From Microbispora siamensis (GTDB lineage Bacteria; Actinomycetota; Actinomycetes; Streptosporangiales; Streptosporangiaceae): a stretch of DNA of 64,000 nucleotides. The stretch covers positions 1 to 64,000 of the forward strand of contig NZ_BOOF01000013.1 in assembly GCF_016863095.1 (NCBI RefSeq), written 5' to 3'. Under the pieces are notes generated by a model, which was not told the DNA's origin, ran no database searches, and saw only the letters and a list, made by a program, of their open reading frames with translations. A program made the translations under genes and the position numbers. Of this stretch, positions 31,648 to 40,678 are shown one piece after another (position 1 is the stretch's first letter; each line of letters opens with the position of its first letter).

Positions 31648-32541
31648 ATGACGCGGGTCGTCGTGGTGGGCGATCTCATGACGGACGCGGTCGCCCGCGC
31701 GAAGTTCCCTCTTGCTAGGGCGAGCGACACCCCGGCGGTCGTGACCATGCACGGTGGCGGTTCCGGCGCCAACATCGCCTCCTGGCTCGCCGTGGAGGGC
31801 TCGGAGGTCGCCTTCATCGGCCGCCGCGGCGCCGACATCACCGGCCGCAACCGCGACATGGAACTCATGGGGTACGGCGTGGACGCCCGGCTCGTCATGG
31901 ACCCCGAGCGGCCGACCGGCACCTGCGTCGTGCTGGTCACCCACAAGGGCGAGCGGACCATGCTGTCCGACCCCGGTGCCAACGCCGCGCTGTCCCCCGA
32001 GGACCTGCCGCGCGACCTGTTCACCGCCGGCGGCCACCTGCACATGTCGGGCTACACGCTGATCAACGAAGGATCGCGCGACGCCGGCCTCGCCGCGCTC
32101 GACATGGCCCGGCGCGCCGGCATGTCGATCTCCGTGGACTGCGCCTCCGCCGCCCCGCTGGAGCGGACCGGCGCCGAGCCGTTCCTCGAGTGGACCGACG
32201 GCGCGAAGCTGCTGTTCGCCAACGCCGACCAGGCCAAGGTGCTCACCGGCAGGGACGACGCCGCCGCCGCGGCCAAGGTGCTGACCGCCTGGTTCCCGCA
32301 GGTCGTGATCAAGCTCAACGCCGAGGGCTCACTCTGGTACTCCAACACCCGTCCCGAACCGGTCCGGGCGCCCGCCGAGGTCGTCGACCGGGTGGTGGAC
32401 GGCACCGGCGCCGGTGACGCCTTCGCCGCCGGCTTCCTGCCCGTCTGGCTGGACGGCAAGCCGGCCGCCGAGGCGCTGGCGGCGGGCAACGCCCTCGCCG
32501 CCAAGTGCATCTCCAACCTCGGCGCCCGCCCCCGCCTCTGA
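31648..32541 (+). CDS. PfkB-family carbohydrate kinase
   Basis: The 297-aa ribokinase-type sugar kinase has the N-terminal Gly-Asp-Leu-Met-Thr-Asp strand and the Gly-Gly-Gly-Ser-Gly-Ala-Asn-Ile-Ala substrate motif near 33-41. The second PfkB signature Asp-Gly-Thr-Gly-Ala-Gly-Asp-Ala-Phe-Ala-Ala-Gly has catalytic Asp257. It phosphorylates a sugar or nucleoside, not identifiable from sequence. ATG 31648 follows AAGGTGG; frames extending upstream are Trp/Ser/Pro-rich and unlike the family. It is divergent from patA and stands alone. Confidence 0.92.
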   Translation: MTRVVVVGDLMTDAVARAKFPLARASDTPAVVTMHGGGSGANIASWLAVEGSEVAFIGRRGADITGRNRDMELMGYGVDARLVMDPERPTGTCVVLVTHKGERTMLSDPGANAALSPEDLPRDLFTAGGHLHMSGYTLINEGSRDAGLAALDMARRAGMSISVDCASAAPLERTGAEPFLEWTDGAKLLFANADQAKVLTGRDDAAAAAKVLTAWFPQVVIKLNAEGSLWYSNTRPEPVRAPAEVVDRVVDGTGAGDAFAAGFLPVWLDGKPAAEALAAGNALAAKCISNLGARPRL

Positions 32542-32564
32542 CCTCCACGTCAGCCAGAACGGCC

Positions 32565-32624
32565 CGCCTCAGAGGAGCGCGGCTCAGAGGGGCGCGGCTC
32601 AGAGGGGCGCGGCTCAGAACGGGC
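32565..32624. repeat. 15-bp tandem repeat overlapping a gene's 3' end
   Basis: Four consecutive 15-base units of the form CGGCTCAGAGGGGCG run from 32565 to 32624; the middle two (32580, 32595) are identical and the outer two diverge by a few bases. The TCA in each unit is the reverse complement of a TGA, and the last one is the stop codon of the leftward membrane-protein gene. The array looks like slippage-driven duplication of that gene's end. Confidence 0.8.
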
Positions 32625-33192
32625 TTCGCGCGAGCACGACCGGCTGCGCGGGCCGCAGGCGCAGCAGCGGCACGAAGGCCAGCAGGAGCAGCGCCGCTCC
32701 CAGCGGGATCAGATCCTTGTTCGCCAGCGGGAGCACGGCCTGCACGAGCACCAGCGCCGGGCTCCACCACGGCACCCGGCGCCCCGCGGCGAGCCGGGCG
32801 ACCAGCGCGACCATGCCGACGTAGAACAGGAACGGCACGACGGTGTAGACGACCGGCTCGACGCCCGGGATCGCCTTGACGGCGTCGAAACGCGGCCCCA
32901 TCGCGTCGTGGTCGGCGGACAGGAAGCCCACCACGATGTCGATCACGAACTGCGCGGCCAGCGCCAGCGCACCGGCGAGGCCGGCCGCGTACCCCGCCGT
33001 GGCCGTCACGCCGCCACCGGCCATCGTCCGGAGCCGCCCGAAGATCTGCACGAAGAGGACCAACGCGGCCAGGAAGAACAGGTGCCCTACGGTCCAGGCC
33101 GGGCCGGGTCCCCGGCTGCCGTCGAGACCGTCGATGATCCGGGCGACGCCGTACGCGCCGACCAGGAGCGGAGCCGCAACAAGTGATCTCAT
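32614..33192 (-). CDS. membrane protein of unknown function
   Basis: The 192-aa product has about six hydrophobic helices spread through its length, with short Arg-containing loops on the inside. One acidic loop (Ser-Ala-Asp-His-Asp-Ala-Met-Gly-Pro-Arg-Phe-Asp-Ala-Val-Lys) lies near 95-110. I recognise no named family. ATG 33192 is the only sensible start. The gene ends within a 15-bp tandem repeat and lies between the kinase (convergent) and recQ (same direction, 153 nt downstream of the recQ stop). Confidence 0.7.
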   Translation of the reverse strand: MRSLVAAPLLVGAYGVARIIDGLDGSRGPGPAWTVGHLFFLAALVLFVQIFGRLRTMAGGGVTATAGYAAGLAGALALAAQFVIDIVVGFLSADHDAMGPRFDAVKAIPGVEPVVYTVVPFLFYVGMVALVARLAAGRRVPWWSPALVLVQAVLPLANKDLIPLGAALLLLAFVPLLRLRPAQPVVLARSPF

Positions 33193-33345
33193 GGCGACGA
33201 GTGTGCAGGCCGTGGCACGCCGCCGGGATGGGGTGACGCCCCTGATTCACCCCTGACCCGTCCCCGAGCCCGGCCTCGGCCCACCGCTCCCGCGCGTCAG
33301 GGGCGCCCCGGACATGACCCGTCCAGCCGGGGACGCGGGAGGTGG

Positions 33346-35457
33346 TCAGCTGGTGACGGCCAGGGCCAGAGGCAGCACGGCGGGCGCTCCGGCGTGACGG
33401 ACCTGGGCGGCGGCCAGCGCCATCGTCCATCCGCTGTCCACGCGGTCGTCGACCAGCAGCACCGGCCCGCCCGCCGCCGCGATCCTCGCGGCGACGTCAC
33501 GCGGCATCGCGAGCGTCCCCCGGATGGCCGCCACCCGCTGGGCGCTGTTGTGCCTGGCGGCGGGCGACCCGTCGCGATAACCGAGTGTCCCGAGATACTC
33601 CAGCCTGCCGACCCGGGCGAGCCGCTCGGCGAGCGACCCGACCAGCACCGGCCGCGTGCCCGACGGCACCGCGACCACCGCGACCGGGCGCCGCTCCCAC
33701 TCCCACGTCTTCAGCACCTCGATCACGGCCGCGAACACGTCGTCGGGGACCGGCCCATCCCCCGCCGCGAACAGTTCGCGCAGCCGGGTGCCCCAGCCGA
33801 TGTCGGTCAGGCGGCCGAGCGCGCGGCCCGGCTCGGCGCACAGCTCCGGCTTGATCCGCCCCTTCAGGTCCGGCAGTCCGGTGGGCCACTGGCGGCGCGG
33901 CTCGATCTCGACGCCGGGGCGCGCGAGCCGCTGCTGGGCGGCCCGGACGGCCTCGTCAGGCACCTCGGCGGAACGGTGGGCGCCGGTGCAGTTGTCACAC
34001 CTGCCGCAGGGCGCCGCGGACTCGTCGTCGAGGTGACGGCGCAGGTACTGCTCCCGGCACTCGGTGGTCGCGATGTACCCGAGCATGGCCTCCTGCTCCG
34101 CCCGGCGCTCGGCGGCCACCCGGGCGTAGCGCTCGGCGTCGTAGCTCCACGGCTCGCCGGTGGCCTCCCAGCCGCCCTTGACCCGGCGTACGGCGCCGTC
34201 CACGTCGAGCACCTTGAGCATCATCTCCAGCCGGCTCCGGCTGAGGTCGACCCTCGTCTCCAGGGCGGCGGTGGACAGCACTCCCCCCTCGGACAGCGCC
34301 TCCAGCGTCGCCCTGACCACGCCCTCCGGCGGGAAGGCGAGCGAGGCGAAGTAGGCCCAGATCTCCCGGTCCTCGGGACCGGGCAGCAGGATGACCTCGG
34401 CCCGCTCGACGCCGCGCCCGGCCCGGCCCACCTGCTGGTAGTACGCCACGGGCGAGGCGGGCGCGCCCACGTGGACGACGAAGCCGAGGTCGGGCTTGTC
34501 GAAGCCCATTCCCAGCGCCGACGTCGCCACCAGGGCCTTGACCCGGTTGGCGAGCAGGTCCTCCTCGGCCGCCAGCCGGTCGGCCGGCTCGGTCTGCCCC
34601 GTGTACGCGGCGACGGTGTGGCCCTGCTCCCGCAGGTACGCGGCGATCTCCTGGGCCGCGGCGACGGTCAGCGTGTAGACGATGCCGGAGCCCGGCAGCT
34701 CGTGCAGCGTCCTGGCCAGCCAGGCGAGCCGCTGGTCGGCGCCGCCCAGCCGTACGACGCTCAGGTGGAGGCTCTCGCGCTCCAGCGGGCCGCGCAGGAC
34801 GAACACCTCGCCGCCGGGCAGTTCGTCCCACTCCTGCGTGACGGCGAGCTGCTCGGCCACGTCACGGGTGACCCGGGCGTTCGCGGTGGCCGTCGTGGCC
34901 AGCACGGGGATGCCCGGCGGCAGCTCGGCCAGCAGGGTGCGGAGCCTGCGGTAGTCGGGCCGGAAGTCGTGCCCCCAGTCGGAGATGCAGTGGGCCTCGT
35001 CGATCACCAGGAGTCCCGCGCTGCCGGCCAGCTCGGGCAGCACGTTGTCGCGGAAGTCGGGGTTGTTCAGCCGCTCGGGACTGACCAGCAGCACGTCGAC
35101 CACGCCCTCGGCGACCTGGCCGTAGACCTTCTCCCACTCCTCGGGGTTGGCCGAGTTGATCGTCTCGGCGTGGATGCCGGCCCGCTCGGCCGCGGCGATC
35201 TGGTTGCGCATCAGCGCCAGGAGCGGGGAGACGATGACCGTGGGCCCCTCCCCGAGCTCGCGCAGCAGCGCGGTCGCGATGAAGTAGACGGCCGACTTCC
35301 CCCAGCCGGTGCGCTGCACGACCAGCGCACGCCTGCGGTCCATGACCAGGGCCTTGATGGCGGCCCACTGGTCGTCGCGCAGCCGCGCGTGATCGCCGGC
35401 GAGCGCCCGCAGCCGGGCCTCGGCCTCTTCCCGCAGCATCACCTCTTCTTCGCTCAC
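33346..35457 (-). CDS. RecQ-family DNA helicase with C-terminal phosphoribosyltransferase-like domain
   Basis: The 703-aa product has a RecA-like helicase core (about 15-340) with Walker A Arg-Thr-Gly-Trp-Gly-Lys-Ser, Asp-Glu-Ala-His followed by Cys-Ile-Ser-Asp-Trp-Gly-His-Asp-Phe-Arg-Pro, and motif VI Gln-Gln-Val-Gly-Arg-Ala-Gly-Arg. A RecQ zinc region follows (about 470-490, Cys-Gly-Arg-Cys-Asp-Asn-Cys). The last about 200 residues end in Leu-Leu-Val-Asp-Asp-Arg-Val-Asp-Ser-Gly-Trp-Thr, a PRTase/ComF-like motif. It unwinds DNA in repair. GTG 35457 is used; ATG 35439, with GAAGAGG upstream, is an alternative. The caspase-nSTAND gene ends 87 nt upstream. Confidence 0.92.
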   Translation of the reverse strand: MSEEEVMLREEAEARLRALAGDHARLRDDQWAAIKALVMDRRRALVVQRTGWGKSAVYFIATALLRELGEGPTVIVSPLLALMRNQIAAAERAGIHAETINSANPEEWEKVYGQVAEGVVDVLLVSPERLNNPDFRDNVLPELAGSAGLLVIDEAHCISDWGHDFRPDYRRLRTLLAELPPGIPVLATTATANARVTRDVAEQLAVTQEWDELPGGEVFVLRGPLERESLHLSVVRLGGADQRLAWLARTLHELPGSGIVYTLTVAAAQEIAAYLREQGHTVAAYTGQTEPADRLAAEEDLLANRVKALVATSALGMGFDKPDLGFVVHVGAPASPVAYYQQVGRAGRGVERAEVILLPGPEDREIWAYFASLAFPPEGVVRATLEALSEGGVLSTAALETRVDLSRSRLEMMLKVLDVDGAVRRVKGGWEATGEPWSYDAERYARVAAERRAEQEAMLGYIATTECREQYLRRHLDDESAAPCGRCDNCTGAHRSAEVPDEAVRAAQQRLARPGVEIEPRRQWPTGLPDLKGRIKPELCAEPGRALGRLTDIGWGTRLRELFAAGDGPVPDDVFAAVIEVLKTWEWERRPVAVVAVPSGTRPVLVGSLAERLARVGRLEYLGTLGYRDGSPAARHNSAQRVAAIRGTLAMPRDVAARIAAAGGPVLLVDDRVDSGWTMALAAAQVRHAGAPAVLPLALAVTS

Positions 35458-35544
35458 CCGCCCATTGGTACCAGGTCCGGCCGACCGTTTCCGCCAGGCG
35501 GCCGACGGAGCGACAGGAGCGCGGGACGCCGGACGCACGGGTGA

Positions 35545-38500
35545 TCACGGGCACACTTTCCGGTACGGCGTGTCACCCAGGTACCGCGCCCAGTCCGCCT
35601 CACTCATAGGGGTATCCGTCAGGGCGCAGACGGCGGAGAACGGATCGGGCGGAAGGTCTATATTCCATACCCGGATCGTGGTGTCTTCACCGGCGGTGGC
35701 CAGACGAGACCCGTCAGGACTGAAGGCGACCGCCTTTACCGGACCGGTGTGACCGGTGAAAACGGCGACCACCTCGCGCGACGCCACATCCCACACCCGG
35801 ACGGTGGTGTCATCACCCGCAGTGGCCAGGTGAGCCCCGTCATCGCTGAAGGCGACCGCCTTTACCGGACCGGTGTGACCGGTGAGAACCGCGACCACCT
35901 CGCCCGTCGCTACATCCCACACCCGGACGGTGGTGTCATCACCCGCAGTGACCAGGAGACTGCCGTCAGGGCTGAAGGCGACCGCATTGACGTAGTGGGC
36001 CTCATCCCCGCTGAAAGAGGTGATCGCCTTGCCCGTGTTCGCATCCCAGAGCCGGATGTCGTAACCATCGGCAGTGGCCAGACGAGACCCGTCAGGACTG
36101 AAGGCAAGCGCATCCACCCCGTATTCGTGGCCCAGTGCCGCGATCTCTCTACTTCGGGCGACGTCCCAAAGGTGCACGGCATGATCACCCGCACGGGGAA
36201 CGAAAGCCAGGCGGGAGCCATTGTTGATCGCTGCCCTTCGCACGCTCTGGCCGAGGTCCAAGGTGCCGATCTCCTTGCTCGCGCTCACATCCCACAGCCG
36301 CGCCTCCCCCTGGCGGCCGACGATGACGAGACGGGAGCGGCTCTCGTTGAACGCGATCGCATCGGCCTCACTGTCGCCCATGCTGCCGATCACGCTGCCC
36401 CGTGCCAGGTCCCACATCCAGATCCTGTCGCTCAGAGCGGCCAGGCGGGAGCCGTCAGACGTGAAGGCCACCGCGGTGACCGACCCTCTCTGTCCAAGGG
36501 TGGTCGCTTCGCCGAGGGCTACATTCCACAACCTGCCGGTCCAGTCGTCACCGGAGGTGGCCAGAAGGGAGCCGTCAGGGCTGAACTCGACCCGCGTGAC
36601 CGGCCCTATGTGTCCTCTGAGCACCGCGATCGCGCTGGCGGTTCCCACATCCCACACCCTGACAGTGTTGTCGCTGCTCCCACTGGCCAGGCGAAAGCCG
36701 CTGGGGCTGAAGGCGACCACGTTCACCGGCCCGTTATGACCGGTGAGGACGGCGACCGCCCTACCGGTCTTCCCATCCCACAACCGGATGGTGTTGTCAC
36801 TGCCGGCTGTGGCCAGACGAGAGCTGTCGGGGCTGGAAGTGATCCAGTTCACCGGACCGTTGTGACCGTTGAGGACGGCGACCGCCTTACCGGTCTTCCC
36901 ATCCCGCAACCGGACGCTGTTGTCGCTGCCCGCGGTGATGAGGCGAGAGCTGTCAAAAGTGAAACCGAGTGGAGTTTCACCGCCACCGGAGCTGCCGAGC
37001 GTGGCCACCAGCTTGCCCGTCCTGCCATCACGCAAAAGTGCCACACCGCCAAGGCCGACGGTGGCCAGGCGGGAGCCGTCGGGACTGAACATGAATGGGT
37101 CCTCGAAGCGGCCCAAGGTCGCGATCCCCTTACCGCTGGCGGCGTCCCACAGCCTCGAGGCACTGTCCCCGTCGCTGGTGGCCACACGGCTGCCATCGGG
37201 ATTCAACCTGAACTCACGCAGTGACTTACCTTTCACTGTCGCGAGTGCCTTGCCGGTCTTTCCCTCCCACACACGGATGGTGTTGTCTTCCTTACTGGCG
37301 AAGCGAGAACTGTCGGAGCTGACCACGACCGCGTTCGGAGCGGTGAGGCCGTCCAGTGTGGAGATCGCCCTGCCGGTCTTTCCATCCAACAGCCGCGTGG
37401 CGCGATCCTCACCCTGGGCGACCAGGCGAAACCCTTCGGAGTCGTAGAGGATGGCGCTGGCGTGATCGACACCCGGCAGGCGGTTCTCTCTGCCTGTGAC
37501 CGCATCCCACACCTTGATCCTTTCGTACATCTGTGTGACCAGGCGGGAGCCCCCGGGAAGGAACCGCATCGCCGTCACTTGACCCACGGTTGTGTTGGCA
37601 ACGCTGCTGTAGTCCTCCGTCAACATCGCGCGTTGCGGGCTGAGGAGTGCCTTGAGCATGCTCAGCCGGGCTTCCTGGGTGTGCGAGATGTGCCAGGCCG
37701 CGGTGCTGAGCTGGCGCGACAGGGTGATGTCGCTGTCACCGACGCTCTCGCTCTGGGCGGCGAGCTGGCGCGACAGGGAGTCCGCGCTTTCCTTCGCGGC
37801 CCTGACCGCCAGCACGCCAGCGGTTCCGGCGCCGACGAGGGTCAGGCTCAGCAGCGCGGCCAACGCGACCATGGTCCGGCGTCCCCTGCGGGTGCGGCGG
37901 TCCTCCGCGCTGCGGCTCGCTTCCAGGAAGCGCCACGCGACGTCGGGAAGGGGCGGGTAGCGGCCAGGGTCGTCCCGCCAGACCTGGGAGGCCTGCCGTG
38001 CGGCCGCCAGGCGGGTGCTCCGGTAGAGGTATGCGGGGTCCCGGTCGTGCCGCCGCCATTCGGCGGCATCCTCGCTGAGCTGCTGATGGATCAGCAGGGT
38101 GGCCCGGTCGGCCTCGATCCACCGGCGCAGCTGCGGCCATGAGCGAATCAAGGCCTCATGAGCGATCTGTACGGCGTCCGCATCCACGGTCAGCAGGCGG
38201 GCGCGGACGAAGTGGTCCAGGACCCGGCGTGCGGTGGCGTACCGAGGGGAACGTGCTGGGGGAAGCAGGTCGGCCGACGGCAGCGTGCGGCGGGTGTCGT
38301 CCTGGCCTTCGCCGACCCGGACCAGGCGGGTGAACATCCGGCGGGCGACCTGGCGTTCGGGCGGATCGAGCTGATCGAGGGCGGCGTCGGCCGTGCGGGC
38401 GAGGGCCCCGTAGATGCGCCCGGCGGCACGGTAACCGGCCATCGTCAGCGTCCGGCCTTCCCGGCGCTCCCAGGTGACGCGCAGGGCGTGTGACAGCAAC

Positions 38501-40071
38501 GGCAACACGGCGGCGCCTGCCGGGGCCGCGTGCTCGGACGAGCCGGTGCCGATGTCGTCCAGGAGGAGCTCGATCAGGCCCGGTTCGAAGACGAGCCCGG
38601 CCCTCCGCGCGGGGACTTCCATCGCCTGACGCAGTTGGCGCGGGGTCATCGGGCTGACGACCACCGCGTGTTCCAGCGCAGGCACCAGCTCGGGATGGGC
38701 AGCGCAGTGCCCGAAGAAGTCGGCCCGTACGCCGATGACCACCACGGCGGCGGGCGCCTCCCCCGCTGGTTCCTCCGCGAGGGTGTCCACCGGACCCGCG
38801 GGCCTGCGGCACAGCGCGTGCAGAGCACGTACGAAGATCCGTTGCTGCCGTTCGTCCGGGCAGGCGGTGAACATCTCCTCGAACTGGTCGACCAGGATGA
38901 CCGCCTGGCGGTCGCCCATCGCCTCCCTGACGACGCCGTCCAGGGCGGCGGGCTCCCGCTCCACCCGCTCGCGCAGGTCTGCCGGGTTCGCATCGGTGAG
39001 GCGGGCGAACCGTGCCACCAGCGTCCCCACCGGGTCCGCACCGGGGGTCATCAAGATGACCTCCGTGCGAGACGAGCGGCGCAGGGCCAGGATCAGGCCA
39101 GCGCGCAGCACCGAGGACTTGCCCGAGCCGGACGGGCCTGTCACGACGAGCGGGCCCCGGGCGGTGACCTGAGCCGCCACCCGGTCGACCAGCACATTGG
39201 TCAACTCCGCACGGCCGAAGAAGTACTCCGCGTCTTCCGGCTCGTAGGCGGCCAGTCCCCGGTACGGGCTGAACCCCGCAGCCTCCCTGTCCGCCGTGCT
39301 GGCCGTCGCACGGGCGGGGTTGAGCGCGATGGGCTGCCAGTCGCCGTGGTCGGTCGCCTGGCGGCTGGGGGTGGGGAAGCCGCGCTCGCGCAGGGTCCGC
39401 GCAAGGTACCGGTAGACGTCGTCCAGTGTGAGCGCCTCCGGCGCGGTGGGATCGCCCACGGTCAGCAGGTCGATCAGCGCGCCGGTGAAGGCGGTGTGAC
39501 GCTTCCCTGCCGGGGCCCAGGCCAGGGCGTCGCGAGTGGTGGCGGCCAGCAAAAACGTGCCTCGCGGGGTGGCGTCGCGTAACCGCCGACCGGCATCCCC
39601 CGTCGCCGGGGCGGTGGCCCGCCCGGAGAAGCAGCAGTCCATCACGACCACGATCACCTGAGCGGCGCACTGCATCAGGGCTTTCCTGAGTGTCGAGTAC
39701 GGCAGCGCCTGGTGTTCCGCAATGCCCTTGGTCAGGTCCACGGTCGCGTACGTGGCCAAATGAAGCTCGTTGTCCGCGTCGAGCAGGCCGTGGCCCAGGT
39801 AGTAGACCACCAGGGCACTGGTGGCCTGTGCGGCCGCCTCGACCAGGGCGTTGCCGAACTCCACAGGGCCGGCGGGATCGACCACGATGGTCAGGGCGGC
39901 CGGGTCGAGCCCCGACCGCTCCACCAGGCATCGCCCCAGGTCGGCGACGGAGTCCGACACCGCGCCGACCGCGGGGAGAAGCGAGTCTGGGGCGTAAGCG
40001 CCGGAACCGACCAGCAGCACCCGGGTCCCCGGTGAGGAGAGCAGCAGGCGCGGGCTCTCTCCGGAGGTCAT
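35545..40071 (-). CDS. caspase-nSTAND ATPase-WD40 protein (NTP-dependent conflict system)
   Basis: The 1508-aa product has four parts. A metacaspase-like C14 domain (about 15-250) has His94 in Tyr-Tyr-Leu-Gly-His-Gly and Cys146/Cys147 in Met-Asp-Cys-Cys-Phe-Ser-Gly. An nSTAND NTPase (about 270-700) has Walker A Gly-Pro-Ser-Gly-Ser-Gly-Lys-Ser-Ser at 312-320 and Walker B Val-Ile-Leu-Val-Asp-Gln-Phe-Glu-Glu at 391-399. One transmembrane helix lies near 725-750. About 14 WD40 repeats follow (about 800-1490). Known relatives are sensor-effector proteins of biological conflict, where WD40 sensing triggers the NTPase and the caspase. ATG 40071 overlaps the stop of an EACC1 gene. The last repeats are nearly identical at DNA level. 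Confidence 0.92.
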   Translation of the reverse strand: MTSGESPRLLLSSPGTRVLLVGSGAYAPDSLLPAVGAVSDSVADLGRCLVERSGLDPAALTIVVDPAGPVEFGNALVEAAAQATSALVVYYLGHGLLDADNELHLATYATVDLTKGIAEHQALPYSTLRKALMQCAAQVIVVVMDCCFSGRATAPATGDAGRRLRDATPRGTFLLAATTRDALAWAPAGKRHTAFTGALIDLLTVGDPTAPEALTLDDVYRYLARTLRERGFPTPSRQATDHGDWQPIALNPARATASTADREAAGFSPYRGLAAYEPEDAEYFFGRAELTNVLVDRVAAQVTARGPLVVTGPSGSGKSSVLRAGLILALRRSSRTEVILMTPGADPVGTLVARFARLTDANPADLRERVEREPAALDGVVREAMGDRQAVILVDQFEEMFTACPDERQQRIFVRALHALCRRPAGPVDTLAEEPAGEAPAAVVVIGVRADFFGHCAAHPELVPALEHAVVVSPMTPRQLRQAMEVPARRAGLVFEPGLIELLLDDIGTGSSEHAAPAGAAVLPLLSHALRVTWERREGRTLTMAGYRAAGRIYGALARTADAALDQLDPPERQVARRMFTRLVRVGEGQDDTRRTLPSADLLPPARSPRYATARRVLDHFVRARLLTVDADAVQIAHEALIRSWPQLRRWIEADRATLLIHQQLSEDAAEWRRHDRDPAYLYRSTRLAAARQASQVWRDDPGRYPPLPDVAWRFLEASRSAEDRRTRRGRRTMVALAALLSLTLVGAGTAGVLAVRAAKESADSLSRQLAAQSESVGDSDITLSRQLSTAAWHISHTQEARLSMLKALLSPQRAMLTEDYSSVANTTVGQVTAMRFLPGGSRLVTQMYERIKVWDAVTGRENRLPGVDHASAILYDSEGFRLVAQGEDRATRLLDGKTGRAISTLDGLTAPNAVVVSSDSSRFASKEDNTIRVWEGKTGKALATVKGKSLREFRLNPDGSRVATSDGDSASRLWDAASGKGIATLGRFEDPFMFSPDGSRLATVGLGGVALLRDGRTGKLVATLGSSGGGETPLGFTFDSSRLITAGSDNSVRLRDGKTGKAVAVLNGHNGPVNWITSSPDSSRLATAGSDNTIRLWDGKTGRAVAVLTGHNGPVNVVAFSPSGFRLASGSSDNTVRVWDVGTASAIAVLRGHIGPVTRVEFSPDGSLLATSGDDWTGRLWNVALGEATTLGQRGSVTAVAFTSDGSRLAALSDRIWMWDLARGSVIGSMGDSEADAIAFNESRSRLVIVGRQGEARLWDVSASKEIGTLDLGQSVRRAAINNGSRLAFVPRAGDHAVHLWDVARSREIAALGHEYGVDALAFSPDGSRLATADGYDIRLWDANTGKAITSFSGDEAHYVNAVAFSPDGSLLVTAGDDTTVRVWDVATGEVVAVLTGHTGPVKAVAFSDDGAHLATAGDDTTVRVWDVASREVVAVFTGHTGPVKAVAFSPDGSRLATAGEDTTIRVWNIDLPPDPFSAVCALTDTPMSEADWARYLGDTPYRKVCP
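35721..35972. repeat. 126-bp in-frame tandem repeats in the WD40 region
   Basis: Copies starting at 35721, 35847 and 35973 share long identical runs with a period of exactly 126 bases (42 codons, one WD40 blade). Identity decays towards the gene's interior, and neighbouring blades further in are recognisable but divergent. This pattern indicates recent duplication or homogenisation of C-terminal blades. Confidence 0.82.
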
Positions 40072-40451
40072 CGGTCCTGGTGGGCGGTGTCGAGCAGTCG
40101 GGCGATCTGCGTGGCCAGCTCGCGGACCCCGGCAGGGTCGAGACCCTTGACTCCCTTGGCGGTGACCTCCAGGGTCTCGCCGTCGTCCCCACCCCGGCTC
40201 AGCTTCACCGTGACTTCGCCCGACCGAGTGTTCAGCCAGGCGATCACCACGCTGGCCGCGGTGGCCGCGCCGCCCCCGGCGCCCAGAATCAGCTGTAACA
40301 CGTCCGCGGGCGAACCAAGGGCCCCTTCAGGAACAGCGTCCGCGTGAATTCTGGTGCGCCCTCGCAATTCGGGTTCCTCGGAAAGCCAGGAATACAGGTC
40401 GCGGATCAGATCCGCGGGGTTATCGCCTGACACGGTCACGAGAACACTCAC
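40068..40451 (-). CDS. effector-associated constant component EACC1-like protein
   Basis: The 127-aa product begins Met-Ser-Val-Leu-Val-Thr-Val-Ser-Gly-Asp with a beta strand and helix (Leu-Tyr-Ser-Trp-Leu-Ser). A hydrophobic Gly/Ala-rich helix follows (about 52-72), then strands and a final helix (Glu-Leu-Ala-Thr-Gln-Ile-Ala-Arg-Leu-Leu). This fits EACC1, the small constant partner found beside caspase/nSTAND effectors in actinobacterial conflict systems. The gene is immediately upstream of the caspase-nSTAND-WD40 gene, with an ATGA overlap. GTG 40451 is preceded by GGGGAG. It is thought to link sensor and effector, but its exact role is unproven. Confidence 0.85.
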   Translation of the reverse strand: MSVLVTVSGDNPADLIRDLYSWLSEEPELRGRTRIHADAVPEGALGSPADVLQLILGAGGGAATAASVVIAWLNTRSGEVTVKLSRGGDDGETLEVTAKGVKGLDPAGVRELATQIARLLDTAHQDR

Positions 40452-40678
40452 GGAGACTCCCCTTGGCCAGATATGTTCCGTATATCCCGATTAGTCGACG
40501 TCGCAGAAAACAATCATTCTGACACGCCGGCAGTCGGCACCCCCGTAAAAGCGCGGCCTCACGGCCTCAAGGATGAATCGGAGCGAAGCGGAGAGCAACT
40601 CCCGCGGGTGCCGCACCGCCCGTCGCCGTCTCGGTCAGGACGGAGCCGGGCGGGCGTCGTGGTTTGATGTGTCCCGTT
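40452..40678. promoter_or_regulatory. divergent promoter region of the EACC1-caspase operon
   Basis: This 227-base gap separates the EACC1 gene (leftward) from a GNAT gene (rightward). The part at 40465-40520 is clearly AT-richer than the surrounding DNA and carries TATG/TATATCC-type hexamers on the leftward strand that could be -10 boxes. A short palindrome CGACGTCG lies at 40497-40504. No exact promoter can be assigned. Confidence 0.45.
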
